24,211 bases of DNA from SIG565 sp045601525 (GTDB lineage Bacteria; Bacillota; Clostridia; Oscillospirales; Acutalibacteraceae). Positions 16,140 to 22,824 of this stretch are shown here, one piece after another. Numbering within the stretch: position 1 is the first letter of the stretch; each line of letters begins with the position of its first letter. The translations under genes and the position numbers were made by a program. The notes beneath the pieces were generated by a model, which did no database searches, had not been told where the DNA came from, and saw nothing but the letters and a program-made list of their open reading frames with translations. The DNA lies in the NCBI GenBank assembly GCA_045601525.1, contig JAZRZR010000083.1:1-24211 (forward strand), read 5' to 3'.

Positions 16140-16226
16140 GCCGGTGTGTTGGAATTGGCAGACGAGGTGGACTCAAAATCCATTCCTGGCGACAGGGTGC
16201 GGGTTCAAGTCCCGCCACCGGCACCA
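16140..16226 (+). tRNA. tRNA-Leu (anticodon CAA)
   Basis: An 87-nt class II tRNA with CCA encoded. The acceptor stem pairs 16140-16146 with 16216-16222 perfectly, followed by discriminator A and CCA (16224-16226). The D-arm contains the usual TTGGCAGA segment, the anticodon loop is CTCAAAA (anticodon CAA, decoding UUG), there is a long variable arm CCTG-GCGA-CAGG, and the T-arm is GCGGG-TTCAAGT-CCCGC. The loop carries A36-A37-A38, the recognition motif for MiaA, and the anticodon stem closes with an A-U pair. In E. coli the same isoacceptor carries ms2i6A37. Confidence 0.97.
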
Positions 16227-16227
16227 G

Positions 16228-16255
16228 AAACCACTTCTTCGGAAGTGGTTTTTTT
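16228..16255 (+). terminator. Intrinsic terminator after tRNA-Leu
   Basis: A 10-bp stem (16228-16237 with 16242-16251) capped by a stable TTCG tetraloop runs into seven Ts (16249-16255). It begins 2 nt after the tRNA CCA and ends only 27 nt before the nfnA start codon, so it may act as a leaky terminator or attenuator for nfnAB. Confidence 0.9.
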
Positions 16256-16282
16256 AGAAATATGGGTACGGAGGAAATCAAT

Positions 16283-17125
16283 ATGTACAAAATCGTTACC
16301 AAAAGAAAATTGAATAACACCGTTACCTTAATGGAAATTGAGGCTAAAGAGGTTGCTAAAAAGGCAAAACCAGGTCAATTTATTATCTTGCGAGCCGATG
16401 AAAATGGTGAATGCATTCCGCTTACCATTGCCGATTTTAATGCCGATTTAGGTACTGTTACAATTATTTTCCAAATAGTTGGCACAAGCACCGAAAAACT
16501 CAATCGTTTAGAAACGGGCGATTTTATTGCCGATTTTGTTGGTCCTTTGGGCCGTCCCACCGAAACTGAAGGTCTTAAAAAGGTTGCGGTTGTAGGCGGT
16601 GGTGTTGGCTCGGCTATTGCTTTCCCGATTGCCAAGATGCTACACTCATTAGGTTGTGAGGTTACCTCAATTATCGGTTTTAGAAATCGAGAACTTGTTA
16701 TTTTAGAAGATGAATTCAAGGCCGTTTCTGACCGTTTTATTCTTATGTCTGATGATGGTTCAGCCGGTGAAAAAGGTATTGTTACCGAGCCGCTAAAAGC
16801 CTTGCTCGAAAGCGGAGAAAAGTTTGATAGAGTTATTACCATAGGTCCGTTACCTATGATGAAATTTGTTTGTCTTACAACCAAACCCTTTGGAATTAGC
16901 ACCGTAGCCTCTATGAACCCGATTATGATTGATGGCACGGGCATGTGTGGCGGTTGCCGTTTGTCTGTTGGGGGCAAAACAGTTTTTGCCTGCGTTGATG
17001 GGCCTGAATTCGATGGTCATCTTATAGATTTTGATGAAGCTATTGAGCGTTCAAATATTTATTCTTCATTTGAGAAGCACAAGCACGAAGAGGCTTGTAA
17101 CCTCTATAAAAAGGAGGTGCTCTAA
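16283..17125 (+). CDS. nfnA: NfnA-like FAD/NAD(H) and [2Fe-2S] subunit of NADH-dependent ferredoxin:NADP+ oxidoreductase
   Basis: This is the small subunit of the cytoplasmic flavin-based electron-bifurcating enzyme that exchanges electrons among NADH, ferredoxin and NADPH. Start at 16283 (MYKIVTKR, 280 residues) has GGAGG 8 nt upstream. The N-terminal ferredoxin-reductase-type FAD domain (KAKPGQFIILRADENGECIP) is followed by a nucleotide-binding domain (VAVVGGGVGSAIAFPIA) and a C-terminal [2Fe-2S] site: D217 and C222, C225, C237 in DGTGMCGGC...FAC. An Asp plus three Cys is the unusual ligand set known for NfnA. Homologous PyrK and sulfide dehydrogenase subunits exist, but the following nfnB-type gene favours Nfn. 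The stop overlaps the nfnB start by 1 nt. Confidence 0.88.
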   Translation: MYKIVTKRKLNNTVTLMEIEAKEVAKKAKPGQFIILRADENGECIPLTIADFNADLGTVTIIFQIVGTSTEKLNRLETGDFIADFVGPLGRPTETEGLKKVAVVGGGVGSAIAFPIAKMLHSLGCEVTSIIGFRNRELVILEDEFKAVSDRFILMSDDGSAGEKGIVTEPLKALLESGEKFDRVITIGPLPMMKFVCLTTKPFGISTVASMNPIMIDGTGMCGGCRLSVGGKTVFACVDGPEFDGHLIDFDEAIERSNIYSSFEKHKHEEACNLYKKEVL

Positions 17126-18531
17126 TGCTTGATTTGATGAAAAAAACTCCAATGCCACTTCAATCTCCCGAGATTAGAAACTCAAATTTTGATGAGGTGG
17201 CTTTAGGTTACACCGAGGAAATGGCTATAAACGAAGCCAAGCGTTGCCTAAATTGCAAAAACAAGCCTTGTATTAGCGGTTGCCCAGTTAAAATTCATAT
17301 ACCTGAATTTATAAAGGCTGTGGCTGAGGGTAATTTCGATAGTGCTTATGAAATCATCAGCCTTTCTTCGAGTCTTCCTGCCGTTTGTGGCCGTGTGTGT
17401 CCTCAAGAAGTGCAATGTGAAAAACACTGCATTAGAGGCATTAAGGGTGAAAGCGTTGCGATAGGACGACTTGAGCGTTTTGTTGCTGATTATCACCTTA
17501 AAAATGCAACCCCTACCAATACCATAATAGAACCTAACGGACATTCGGTTGCCATTATCGGCTCGGGCCCCGCAGGTCTTGCCTGTGCGGGAGACCTTGC
17601 TAAAAAAGGCTATGCCGTTACAGTTTTTGAGGCTTTACATTTAGCCGGAGGCGTTTTGGTTTATGGCATTCCCGAATTCAGATTGCCAAAGGCAATTGTG
17701 GCAAAGGAAATCGAGGGTCTTAAAAATTTAGGTGTTAAATTCCGCACAAATATTGTAATCGGCAGAACTATTACTGTTGACGAACTATTTGATGAATATG
17801 GTTTTGAGGCAGTGTTTATCGGTTCGGGTGCAGGTCTTCCTAAATTTATGAACATAAAGGGTGAAAACAGCAAGGGCGTTTTTGCCGCCAATGAGTTTTT
17901 AACCCGTATCAACCTTATGAAAGCACACCAAGAAGGCAGCGACACCCCCATTTATCGTGCAAAGCGTGTAGCCGTTGTAGGCGGCGGTAATGTTGCCATG
18001 GATGCCGCAAGATGCGCAAGGCGTCTTGGCAGCGAGGTATATATAATTTACCGTAGAGGTATGGAAGAACTTCCCGCCCGTAAGGAAGAAATTGAGCACG
18101 CCATTGAAGAGGGCATCATTTTTAAAACCCTTACAAATCCGATAGAAATAATTGCACATAAAAGCAATGATAAGAGTGACGCCAAAAACGGCTTTGTTGA
18201 GGCTATCAAATGTGTTGAAATGGAGCTTGGCGAGCCTGACGCTTCGGGTAGGCGCCGTCCGATAGTTAAGGAAAACAGTGAATTTACTATCGATGTAGAC
18301 TGTGTGATTATGGCTCTCGGCACCTCCCCCAATCCGCTTATAAAGGCAACTACAAGCGGACTTGAAACACAAAGCTGGGGCGGTATTATTACCGATGAAA
18401 ACGGCCAAACCTCAAGAAAGGGTGTCTTTGCAGGGGGCGATGCCGTAACCGGTGCCGCTACTGTTATTCTCGCTATGGGTGCGGGAAAAAATGCCGCTAA
18501 CGCAATTGACAATTTTATAACAAAAAAATAG
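17125..18531 (+). CDS. nfnB: NfnB-like NADP(H)/FAD, two-[4Fe-4S] subunit (glutamate synthase small-chain family)
   Basis: This is the large subunit of the NfnAB bifurcating complex, 468 residues, of the family often annotated as NADPH-dependent glutamate synthase small chain (GltA). Two N-terminal cysteine sets fit two [4Fe-4S] clusters: CLNCKNKPCISGCPV (about 40-54) and CGRVCPQEVQCEKHC. Next come an FAD-binding Rossmann motif GSGPAGLACAGDLA (about 146), an NADP-binding motif VVGGGNVAMDAARCA (about 284) and the closing FAD block GVFAGGDAVTGAATV. AAGGAGG 7 nt upstream and the TAATG overlap with nfnA indicate coupled translation. No glutamate synthase large subunit is present, which supports NfnB over GltD. 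A terminator follows at once. Confidence 0.88.
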   Translation: MLDLMKKTPMPLQSPEIRNSNFDEVALGYTEEMAINEAKRCLNCKNKPCISGCPVKIHIPEFIKAVAEGNFDSAYEIISLSSSLPAVCGRVCPQEVQCEKHCIRGIKGESVAIGRLERFVADYHLKNATPTNTIIEPNGHSVAIIGSGPAGLACAGDLAKKGYAVTVFEALHLAGGVLVYGIPEFRLPKAIVAKEIEGLKNLGVKFRTNIVIGRTITVDELFDEYGFEAVFIGSGAGLPKFMNIKGENSKGVFAANEFLTRINLMKAHQEGSDTPIYRAKRVAVVGGGNVAMDAARCARRLGSEVYIIYRRGMEELPARKEEIEHAIEEGIIFKTLTNPIEIIAHKSNDKSDAKNGFVEAIKCVEMELGEPDASGRRRPIVKENSEFTIDVDCVIMALGTSPNPLIKATTSGLETQSWGGIITDENGQTSRKGVFAGGDAVTGAATVILAMGAGKNAANAIDNFITKK

Positions 18532-18537
18532 CAAAAG

Positions 18538-18592
18538 AACCGACTGAAAAGACCAAAATTTATACTATTTTTCAGTTCGGTTTTTTGTTTTA
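18538..18592 (+). terminator. Intrinsic terminator after nfnB
   Basis: An almost perfect 13-bp stem (18538-18550 with 18569-18582, one bulged base) closes an 18-nt loop and is followed by a T-rich tract (18581-18592). It begins 7 nt past the nfnB stop. The -35 box of the next promoter starts 5 nt later. Confidence 0.88.
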
Positions 18593-18596
18593 ATAA

Positions 18597-18625
18597 TTGA
18601 CTAAAATTGTTAAATGCTATATAAT
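18597..18625 (+). promoter_or_regulatory. Sigma-A promoter of eda-kdgK
   Basis: TTGACT (18597-18602), a 17-nt spacer and a perfect TATAAT (18620-18625) precede the eda ATG by 36 nt. No clear operator is visible; the AT-rich -10 region is locally palindromic, probably by chance. Confidence 0.87.
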
Positions 18626-18661
18626 ATAGTCGTTAAGTAAAATAGTAATTGAGGTGTTTTT

Positions 18662-19303
18662 ATGAGTTTTGTTGAGGAAAAAGTTGCCGAAATCGGCGTG
18701 GTTCCGGTTATTAAACTTAACAACCCCGAAAGAGATGCTTTGCCCCTTGCCAAAGCCCTTTGCGACGGCGGTATGCCTGTTGCTGAGGTTACCTTTAGAG
18801 CTGAGGGTGCTGCCAAGGCCATAAAAATTATGAGCGATGCATATCCCGATATGCTTGTTGGTGCAGGTACTGTTATGACAACTGCTCAAATTGACGAGGC
18901 TATTGAGGCAGGTGCTAAATTTATAGTTACTCCGGGTCTTGACCCCGAACTTGTAGTTTATGCACAAGAGAAAGGCATAGATATTTTCCCCGGTTGCACC
19001 ACACCCACCGATTATCACACTGCTTTTAAGCTTGGTCTTAAGACACTTAAGTTTTTCCCTGCCGAGCAGTCGGGCGGTCTTGCTAAAATCAAGGCTATGA
19101 GCGCTCCCTTCCCTATGTTCAAGGTAATGCCTACAGGTGGTATTTCACTTAAAAATCTTGCGGAATATATTTCTTGCAAAACAATTTGTGCCTGTGGTGG
19201 CTCTTATATGGTTACTGCCGACCTTATCGACGGAGGCCATTGGGATGAGATTACCAACCTTTGCAAAAAATCTATCGAAATAGTAAAGGAGATAAGAAAA
19301 TAA
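18662..19303 (+). CDS. eda: 2-keto-3-deoxy-6-phosphogluconate (KDPG) aldolase
   Basis: A class I aldolase that splits KDPG into pyruvate and glyceraldehyde 3-phosphate, the last step of uronate (and Entner-Doudoroff) catabolism; some relatives also accept 4-hydroxy-2-oxoglutarate. It has 213 residues, typical of the family. The catalytic glutamate is E42 (VAEVTFR) and the Schiff-base lysine K130 (LKFFPAEQSGG). Phosphate-binding blocks GAGTVMT (68-74) and MPTGGIS are present. The ribosome binding site is a modest GAGGTG. The stop overlaps the kdgK start (TAATG). No uronate isomerase, dehydratase or transporter is in the window, so the pair must be fed by genes elsewhere. Confidence 0.95.
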   Translation: MSFVEEKVAEIGVVPVIKLNNPERDALPLAKALCDGGMPVAEVTFRAEGAAKAIKIMSDAYPDMLVGAGTVMTTAQIDEAIEAGAKFIVTPGLDPELVVYAQEKGIDIFPGCTTPTDYHTAFKLGLKTLKFFPAEQSGGLAKIKAMSAPFPMFKVMPTGGISLKNLAEYISCKTICACGGSYMVTADLIDGGHWDEITNLCKKSIEIVKEIRK

Positions 19304-20325
19304 TGGCAAGAATAGTTACTTTTGGCGAAATTATGCTCCGTTTAGCCCCCAATGGCTACTATCGTTTCTTCCAAAATGACCAACTTCAAGCAACCTTTGG
19401 CGGCGGTGAAGCCAATGTTGCAGTTTCCCTTGCAAATTACGGCTTAGATGCGGCTTTTGTTACAAAATTACCCAAACACGCAATCGGTCAAGCTGCTATT
19501 GATTCGCTTCGTGCCTTTGGTGTTGACACAAAGGATATAGTTCGTGGCGGTGAGCGTGTAGGTATTTATTACCTTGAAAAAGGCGCCTCACAGCGCGGTA
19601 GCGTTTGTGTTTACGACCGTGCATATTCGGCTATTCAAATGGCTTCCCCTGAAGATTTTGATTGGGACAAGATTTTTGATGGTGCCGATTGGTTCCACTT
19701 TACAGGTATCACCCCCGCTTTAGGTGAAAACCTTGTTGAGATTTGTAAAGAAGCTTGTATTGCAGCTAAACGCTTGGGTGTAAAGATTTCTTGCGACCTT
19801 AACTACCGTGGTAAGCTTTGGACAAGAGAACAAGCAAGAGCCGCTATGAGCGAGCTTTGCAAATATGTTGATGTTTGCATTTCAAATGAAGAGGATGCAA
19901 AAGTTGTATTCGGCATTGAGGCCGAAAACACCGATATTTACGGTGGCAAACTCAACAAAGAAGGATACAAGTCGGTTGCTAAACAGTTGGCTGACAAGTT
20001 TGGCTTTGAAAAGGTTGCCATTACACTTCGCACATCTATTTCGGCAAGTGACAACGATTGGGCAGGTATGCTTTTCGACGGTGAAAACTACTGTTTTTCA
20101 AAAGAATATCACTTGCATATTGTTGACCGTGTTGGCGGCGGCGATAGTTTTGGCGGCGGGTTGATTTACGCTTTATTAAACGGCAAAAACACCCAAGATG
20201 CTATCGAGTTTGCAGTTGCGGCATCAGCGCTTAAGCATTCAATCGAGGGTGACTTTAACAGAGTTAGCGTTGCCGAGGTTGAAAAACTTGCAAAGGGCGA
20301 CGGTTCAGGCCGTGTACAAAGATAA
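19303..20325 (+). CDS. kdgK: 2-keto-3-deoxygluconate kinase (PfkB family)
   Basis: A ribokinase/PfkB-family sugar kinase that phosphorylates KDG to KDPG with ATP, supplying Eda. Start at 19303 (MARIVTFGEIMLRL, 340 residues) shares a base with the eda stop; AAAGGAG lies 11 nt upstream. The N-terminal substrate site is GGGEANVAVSLANYG, and the C-terminal catalytic motif DRVGGGDSFGGGL has the proposed base D281, with Gly-Gly-Gly-Asp in place of the usual GAGD. The KDG assignment rests mainly on its coupling to eda; PfkB kinases for other sugars look similar, so substrate confidence is lower than fold confidence. Confidence 0.87.
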   Translation: MARIVTFGEIMLRLAPNGYYRFFQNDQLQATFGGGEANVAVSLANYGLDAAFVTKLPKHAIGQAAIDSLRAFGVDTKDIVRGGERVGIYYLEKGASQRGSVCVYDRAYSAIQMASPEDFDWDKIFDGADWFHFTGITPALGENLVEICKEACIAAKRLGVKISCDLNYRGKLWTREQARAAMSELCKYVDVCISNEEDAKVVFGIEAENTDIYGGKLNKEGYKSVAKQLADKFGFEKVAITLRTSISASDNDWAGMLFDGENYCFSKEYHLHIVDRVGGGDSFGGGLIYALLNGKNTQDAIEFAVAASALKHSIEGDFNRVSVAEVEKLAKGDGSGRVQR

Positions 20326-20390
20326 TTCAACAAAAACAAAAGGACTATGGAATTCCATAGTCCTTATATAGTCCGTAGAATTTTGTTGAA
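20326..20390. repeat. Nested inverted repeat after kdgK
   Basis: Starting at the base after the kdgK stop, 10-bp outer arms (TTCAACAAAA at 20326-20335 and TTTTGTTGAA at 20381-20390) enclose a perfect 24-bp palindrome (20341-20364, centre GGAATTCC). The segment ATAGTCC of the palindrome recurs at 20368-20374, giving an alternative pairing partner. The T-tract after the palindrome is weak, so it is not a textbook terminator. It may be an mRNA 3' stabiliser, a terminator variant or a small repeat element; I cannot tell which. Confidence 0.7.
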
Positions 20391-20420
20391 AAAAGGCGAA
20401 AAATAAATTTTTATATTATT

Positions 20421-20450
20421 AAAGCCCTATCGCTTAAGCGGTAGGGCTTT
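20421..20450. terminator. Shared terminator hairpin between kdgK and gpmI
   Basis: A 30-nt near-perfect palindrome (AAAGCCCTA pairs with TAGGGCTTT around CGCTTAAGCG) lies 5 nt past the gpmI stop and downstream of kdgK. The single imperfect pair is G-U on plus-strand RNA and A-C on minus-strand RNA. Short T tracts occur on both sides, so it probably serves both convergent operons. Confidence 0.75.
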
Positions 20451-20455
20451 TCACT

Positions 20456-21988
20456 TTAGAGAATTATTGAAGTGCCTGACATTTCTTCAGGTTGTTCAAG
20501 GTCTAAAAGTTTAAGAATGGTGGGTGCTATATCGCAAAGTTTGCCACCCTCACGCAACTTGCACTCTTTACCGATTACGGCAAAGGGTACGGGGTTTGTG
20601 GTGTGAACTGTAAAGGGTGAGCCATCGGTATCTACCATACGGTCAGCATTACCATGGTCGGCCGTTAGAAGCATAATACCCTTCATAAGTTTTACAGACT
20701 CTCTTACCCTGCCAACGCACTTATCAACGGTTTCCACTGCGGAAACTGCGGCAGGAAATACGCCTGTATGACCTACCATATCGCAGTTTGCAAAGTTGAG
20801 TATAACAACATCATACTTACCGCTTTCGATAGCCTCACAAACCTTATCACAAACGGGATTAGCACTCATTTCGGGTTGCATATCATAGGTTGCAACCTTT
20901 GGTGAGTTGATAAGGATACGGTCTTCACCATCAAATTCAACCTCACGGCCGCCATTAAAGAAGAAGGTTACATGAGCATACTTTTCGGTTTCGGCTATGC
21001 GAAGTTGTGTGCGGCCTTTTTTAGCAAGATACTCGCCCAAGGTATTGGTGAGTGACTGCGGTTTGAAGGCAACCTCAACATTAGGCATAGACTTATCATA
21101 TTGTGTCATACAAACATAATAAAGGTCAACCTTGCCGCCCTTACGCTCAAAGCCATTAAAATCAGGGTCCACAAAGGTGCGGGTGATTTCTCTTGCCCTA
21201 TCGGGACGGAAGTTAAAAAATACAAGGCTATCCCCTGTTTTTATACGCTCGGTGCCCTCAACAACGGTTGGAAGCACAAACTCGTCAGTAATATTTTTGC
21301 CGTCCTCATCGATAGTTTCATAGGACTTGCGAACAGCCTCGGCAGCGTTATCAGTTATAACGCCCTCACCATTTACCAAAGCGTTATAAGCACGGCTTAC
21401 ACGCTCCCAACGGTTATCACGGTCCATACCGTAAAATCTACCCAAAACTGTGGCGATTTTACCTGTACCGATTGAGGCTAATTTTGCATTTGTTTGGTCG
21501 ATAAAATCGGCCGCACTTGCAGGGGGAACATCACGGCCATCAAGCAAAGCGTGAATATATACCCTTTCAAGACCGTTATCCTTTGCAAGCTTTACAAGTG
21601 CATACAAATGCTCAATATGAGAGTGCACGCCGCCATCCGACAAAAGTCCCATAAGATGTAGTGCGCTATCATTTTTCTTGCAGTTTTCAACTGCACCGAG
21701 CAATGCGGGATTTGTGAAAAAGTCACCATCAGAAATTGACTTAGTTATACGAGTTAGTTCCTGATAAACTACTCTACCTGCACCGATATTGGTATGACCT
21801 ACCTCACTGTTACCCATCTGACCGTCGGGAAGACCTACATCCATACCCGAAGCGCCAATGCTTGTTGTGGGGCAATTTGAAAAAATATCGTCAAGCACAG
21901 GGGTTTTTGCTGTAAAAATGGCGTTTCCTACAGTTTGGTCATTAAAACCAAAACCATCCATAATTGTTAAAACAATTGGCTTTTTCAT
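20456..21988 (-). CDS. gpmI: 2,3-bisphosphoglycerate-independent phosphoglycerate mutase
   Basis: A manganese-dependent mutase of the alkaline phosphatase superfamily that interconverts 3- and 2-phosphoglycerate in glycolysis. It has 510 residues, standard length. The first metal-binding aspartate is D11 (IMDGFG) and the phosphorylated serine is S61 in DGQMGNSEVGH. Further metal and substrate blocks are VYIHALLDGRDVPP, NFRPDRAREITR, NFANCDMVGHTG and LTADHGNAD. AGGAG 8 nt upstream supports the start, 11 nt after the tpiA stop. It is the last gene of pgk-tpiA-gpmI; eno, gap and pyk are not in the window. Confidence 0.98.
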   Translation of the reverse strand: MKKPIVLTIMDGFGFNDQTVGNAIFTAKTPVLDDIFSNCPTTSIGASGMDVGLPDGQMGNSEVGHTNIGAGRVVYQELTRITKSISDGDFFTNPALLGAVENCKKNDSALHLMGLLSDGGVHSHIEHLYALVKLAKDNGLERVYIHALLDGRDVPPASAADFIDQTNAKLASIGTGKIATVLGRFYGMDRDNRWERVSRAYNALVNGEGVITDNAAEAVRKSYETIDEDGKNITDEFVLPTVVEGTERIKTGDSLVFFNFRPDRAREITRTFVDPDFNGFERKGGKVDLYYVCMTQYDKSMPNVEVAFKPQSLTNTLGEYLAKKGRTQLRIAETEKYAHVTFFFNGGREVEFDGEDRILINSPKVATYDMQPEMSANPVCDKVCEAIESGKYDVVILNFANCDMVGHTGVFPAAVSAVETVDKCVGRVRESVKLMKGIMLLTADHGNADRMVDTDGSPFTVHTTNPVPFAVIGKECKLREGGKLCDIAPTILKLLDLEQPEEMSGTSIIL

Positions 21989-21999
21989 TAAATTTACTC

Positions 22000-22767
22000 C
22001 TATTTAGATGCTGCTTTTACTATAACTGAAAAATCTTCAGCCTTAAGTGATGCGCCACCGATAAGACCGCCGTCAACATTTGCCATAGCAACGAGTTCGT
22101 CAGCATTTTTAGCATTCATTGAGCCGCCGTACTGAATTGTTACAGTTTCAGCAACTTCTTTGCCATAAACCTCGGCAATAGCCTCACGAACATAGCCGTT
22201 ACCCTCGTCAGCCTGTTCAGCTGTTGCGGTAACACCTGTGCCGATTGCCCAAACGGGCTCATAAGCGATAATGATTTTATCGAGTTGCTCTGCAGATACA
22301 TTTGTAAGAGCCATCTTTGTTTGATATTTGAGAAGTGTTTCGGTGTAGCCGAGTTCTCTTTGCTCGAGTGTTTCGCCAACGCAAACGATAGCAGTAAGAC
22401 CTGCATTGATTGCAGCAAGTGTGCGAAGGTTTACGGTTTGGTCGGTCTCACCGAAATACTGCCTACGCTCGCTATGGCCGATAACAACATACTTAACACC
22501 TGAAGCGACGAGCATTTCAGCCGAAATTTCGCCTGTATATGCGCCCGAAGCCTTGAAGTGTACATTTTCAGCACCAATTTCAATGTTTGAACCCTCTGCA
22601 GCAGCTACTGCGGCAGGGATATCAATAAAGGGAACGCAAAGAACAACCTTGCAATCAGCACCCGAAACCAAAGGTTTCATTTCGTTGATAAGGGCTGTTG
22701 TCTCTGCGGGGGTTTTGTTCATTTTCCAGTTACCTGCGATAACTGCACTTCTTTTTGCCTTGTTCAT
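22000..22767 (-). CDS. tpiA: Triosephosphate isomerase
   Basis: A TIM-barrel enzyme interconverting dihydroxyacetone phosphate and glyceraldehyde 3-phosphate. Start at 22767 (MNKAKRSAVIAGNWKMNK, 255 residues) has AGGAG 7 nt upstream; a longer in-frame reading would run back through the intergenic hairpin and is rejected. Catalytic residues are K15 (GNWKMNK), H98 (VIGHSERR) and E170 (AYEPVWAIGTG), followed by the phosphate-binding IQYGGS and GLIGGAS blocks. It is the middle gene of the operon, 57 nt after pgk across a strong hairpin. Confidence 0.98.
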   Translation of the reverse strand: MNKAKRSAVIAGNWKMNKTPAETTALINEMKPLVSGADCKVVLCVPFIDIPAAVAAAEGSNIEIGAENVHFKASGAYTGEISAEMLVASGVKYVVIGHSERRQYFGETDQTVNLRTLAAINAGLTAIVCVGETLEQRELGYTETLLKYQTKMALTNVSAEQLDKIIIAYEPVWAIGTGVTATAEQADEGNGYVREAIAEVYGKEVAETVTIQYGGSMNAKNADELVAMANVDGGLIGGASLKAEDFSVIVKAASK

Positions 22768-22789
22768 AATATTTCTCCTATTCTCAAAA

Positions 22790-22815
22790 TCGGCACGGCG
22801 ATATTGCCGTGCCAA
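22790..22815 (-). promoter_or_regulatory. Stable intercistronic hairpin between pgk and tpiA
   Basis: On minus-strand RNA a 10-bp GC-rich stem (22806-22815 with 22790-22799, GGCACGGC/GCCGUGCC core) closes a 6-nt loop. Only four Us follow, so it is at best a leaky terminator; it could protect the pgk 3' end or set the pgk:tpiA ratio. It is the only strong structure inside this operon. Confidence 0.7.
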
Positions 22816-22824
22816 TTATTTTTA

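Noticed and set aside
16113..16320. Overlapping open frames on both strands across the tRNA-Leu gene
   Set aside because: They are translations of the tRNA itself (the GVLELADEVDSKS-type spurious peptide often seen in annotations) and have no ribosome binding site.
16375..16977. A 200-codon open frame on the minus strand inside nfnA
   Set aside because: Antisense shadow of a well-supported gene with conserved motifs; no start signal, no recognisable domain.
17899..18512. Two long minus-strand open frames inside nfnB
   Set aside because: Mirror frames of nfnB, whose full protein motifs and ribosome binding site are convincing; the antisense products match nothing I recognise.
18618..18630. 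Palindrome CTATATAATATAG over the eda -10 box as a regulator site
   Set aside because: Arms of six A/T-rich pairs that include the -10 consensus are expected by chance; no second copy near the promoter.
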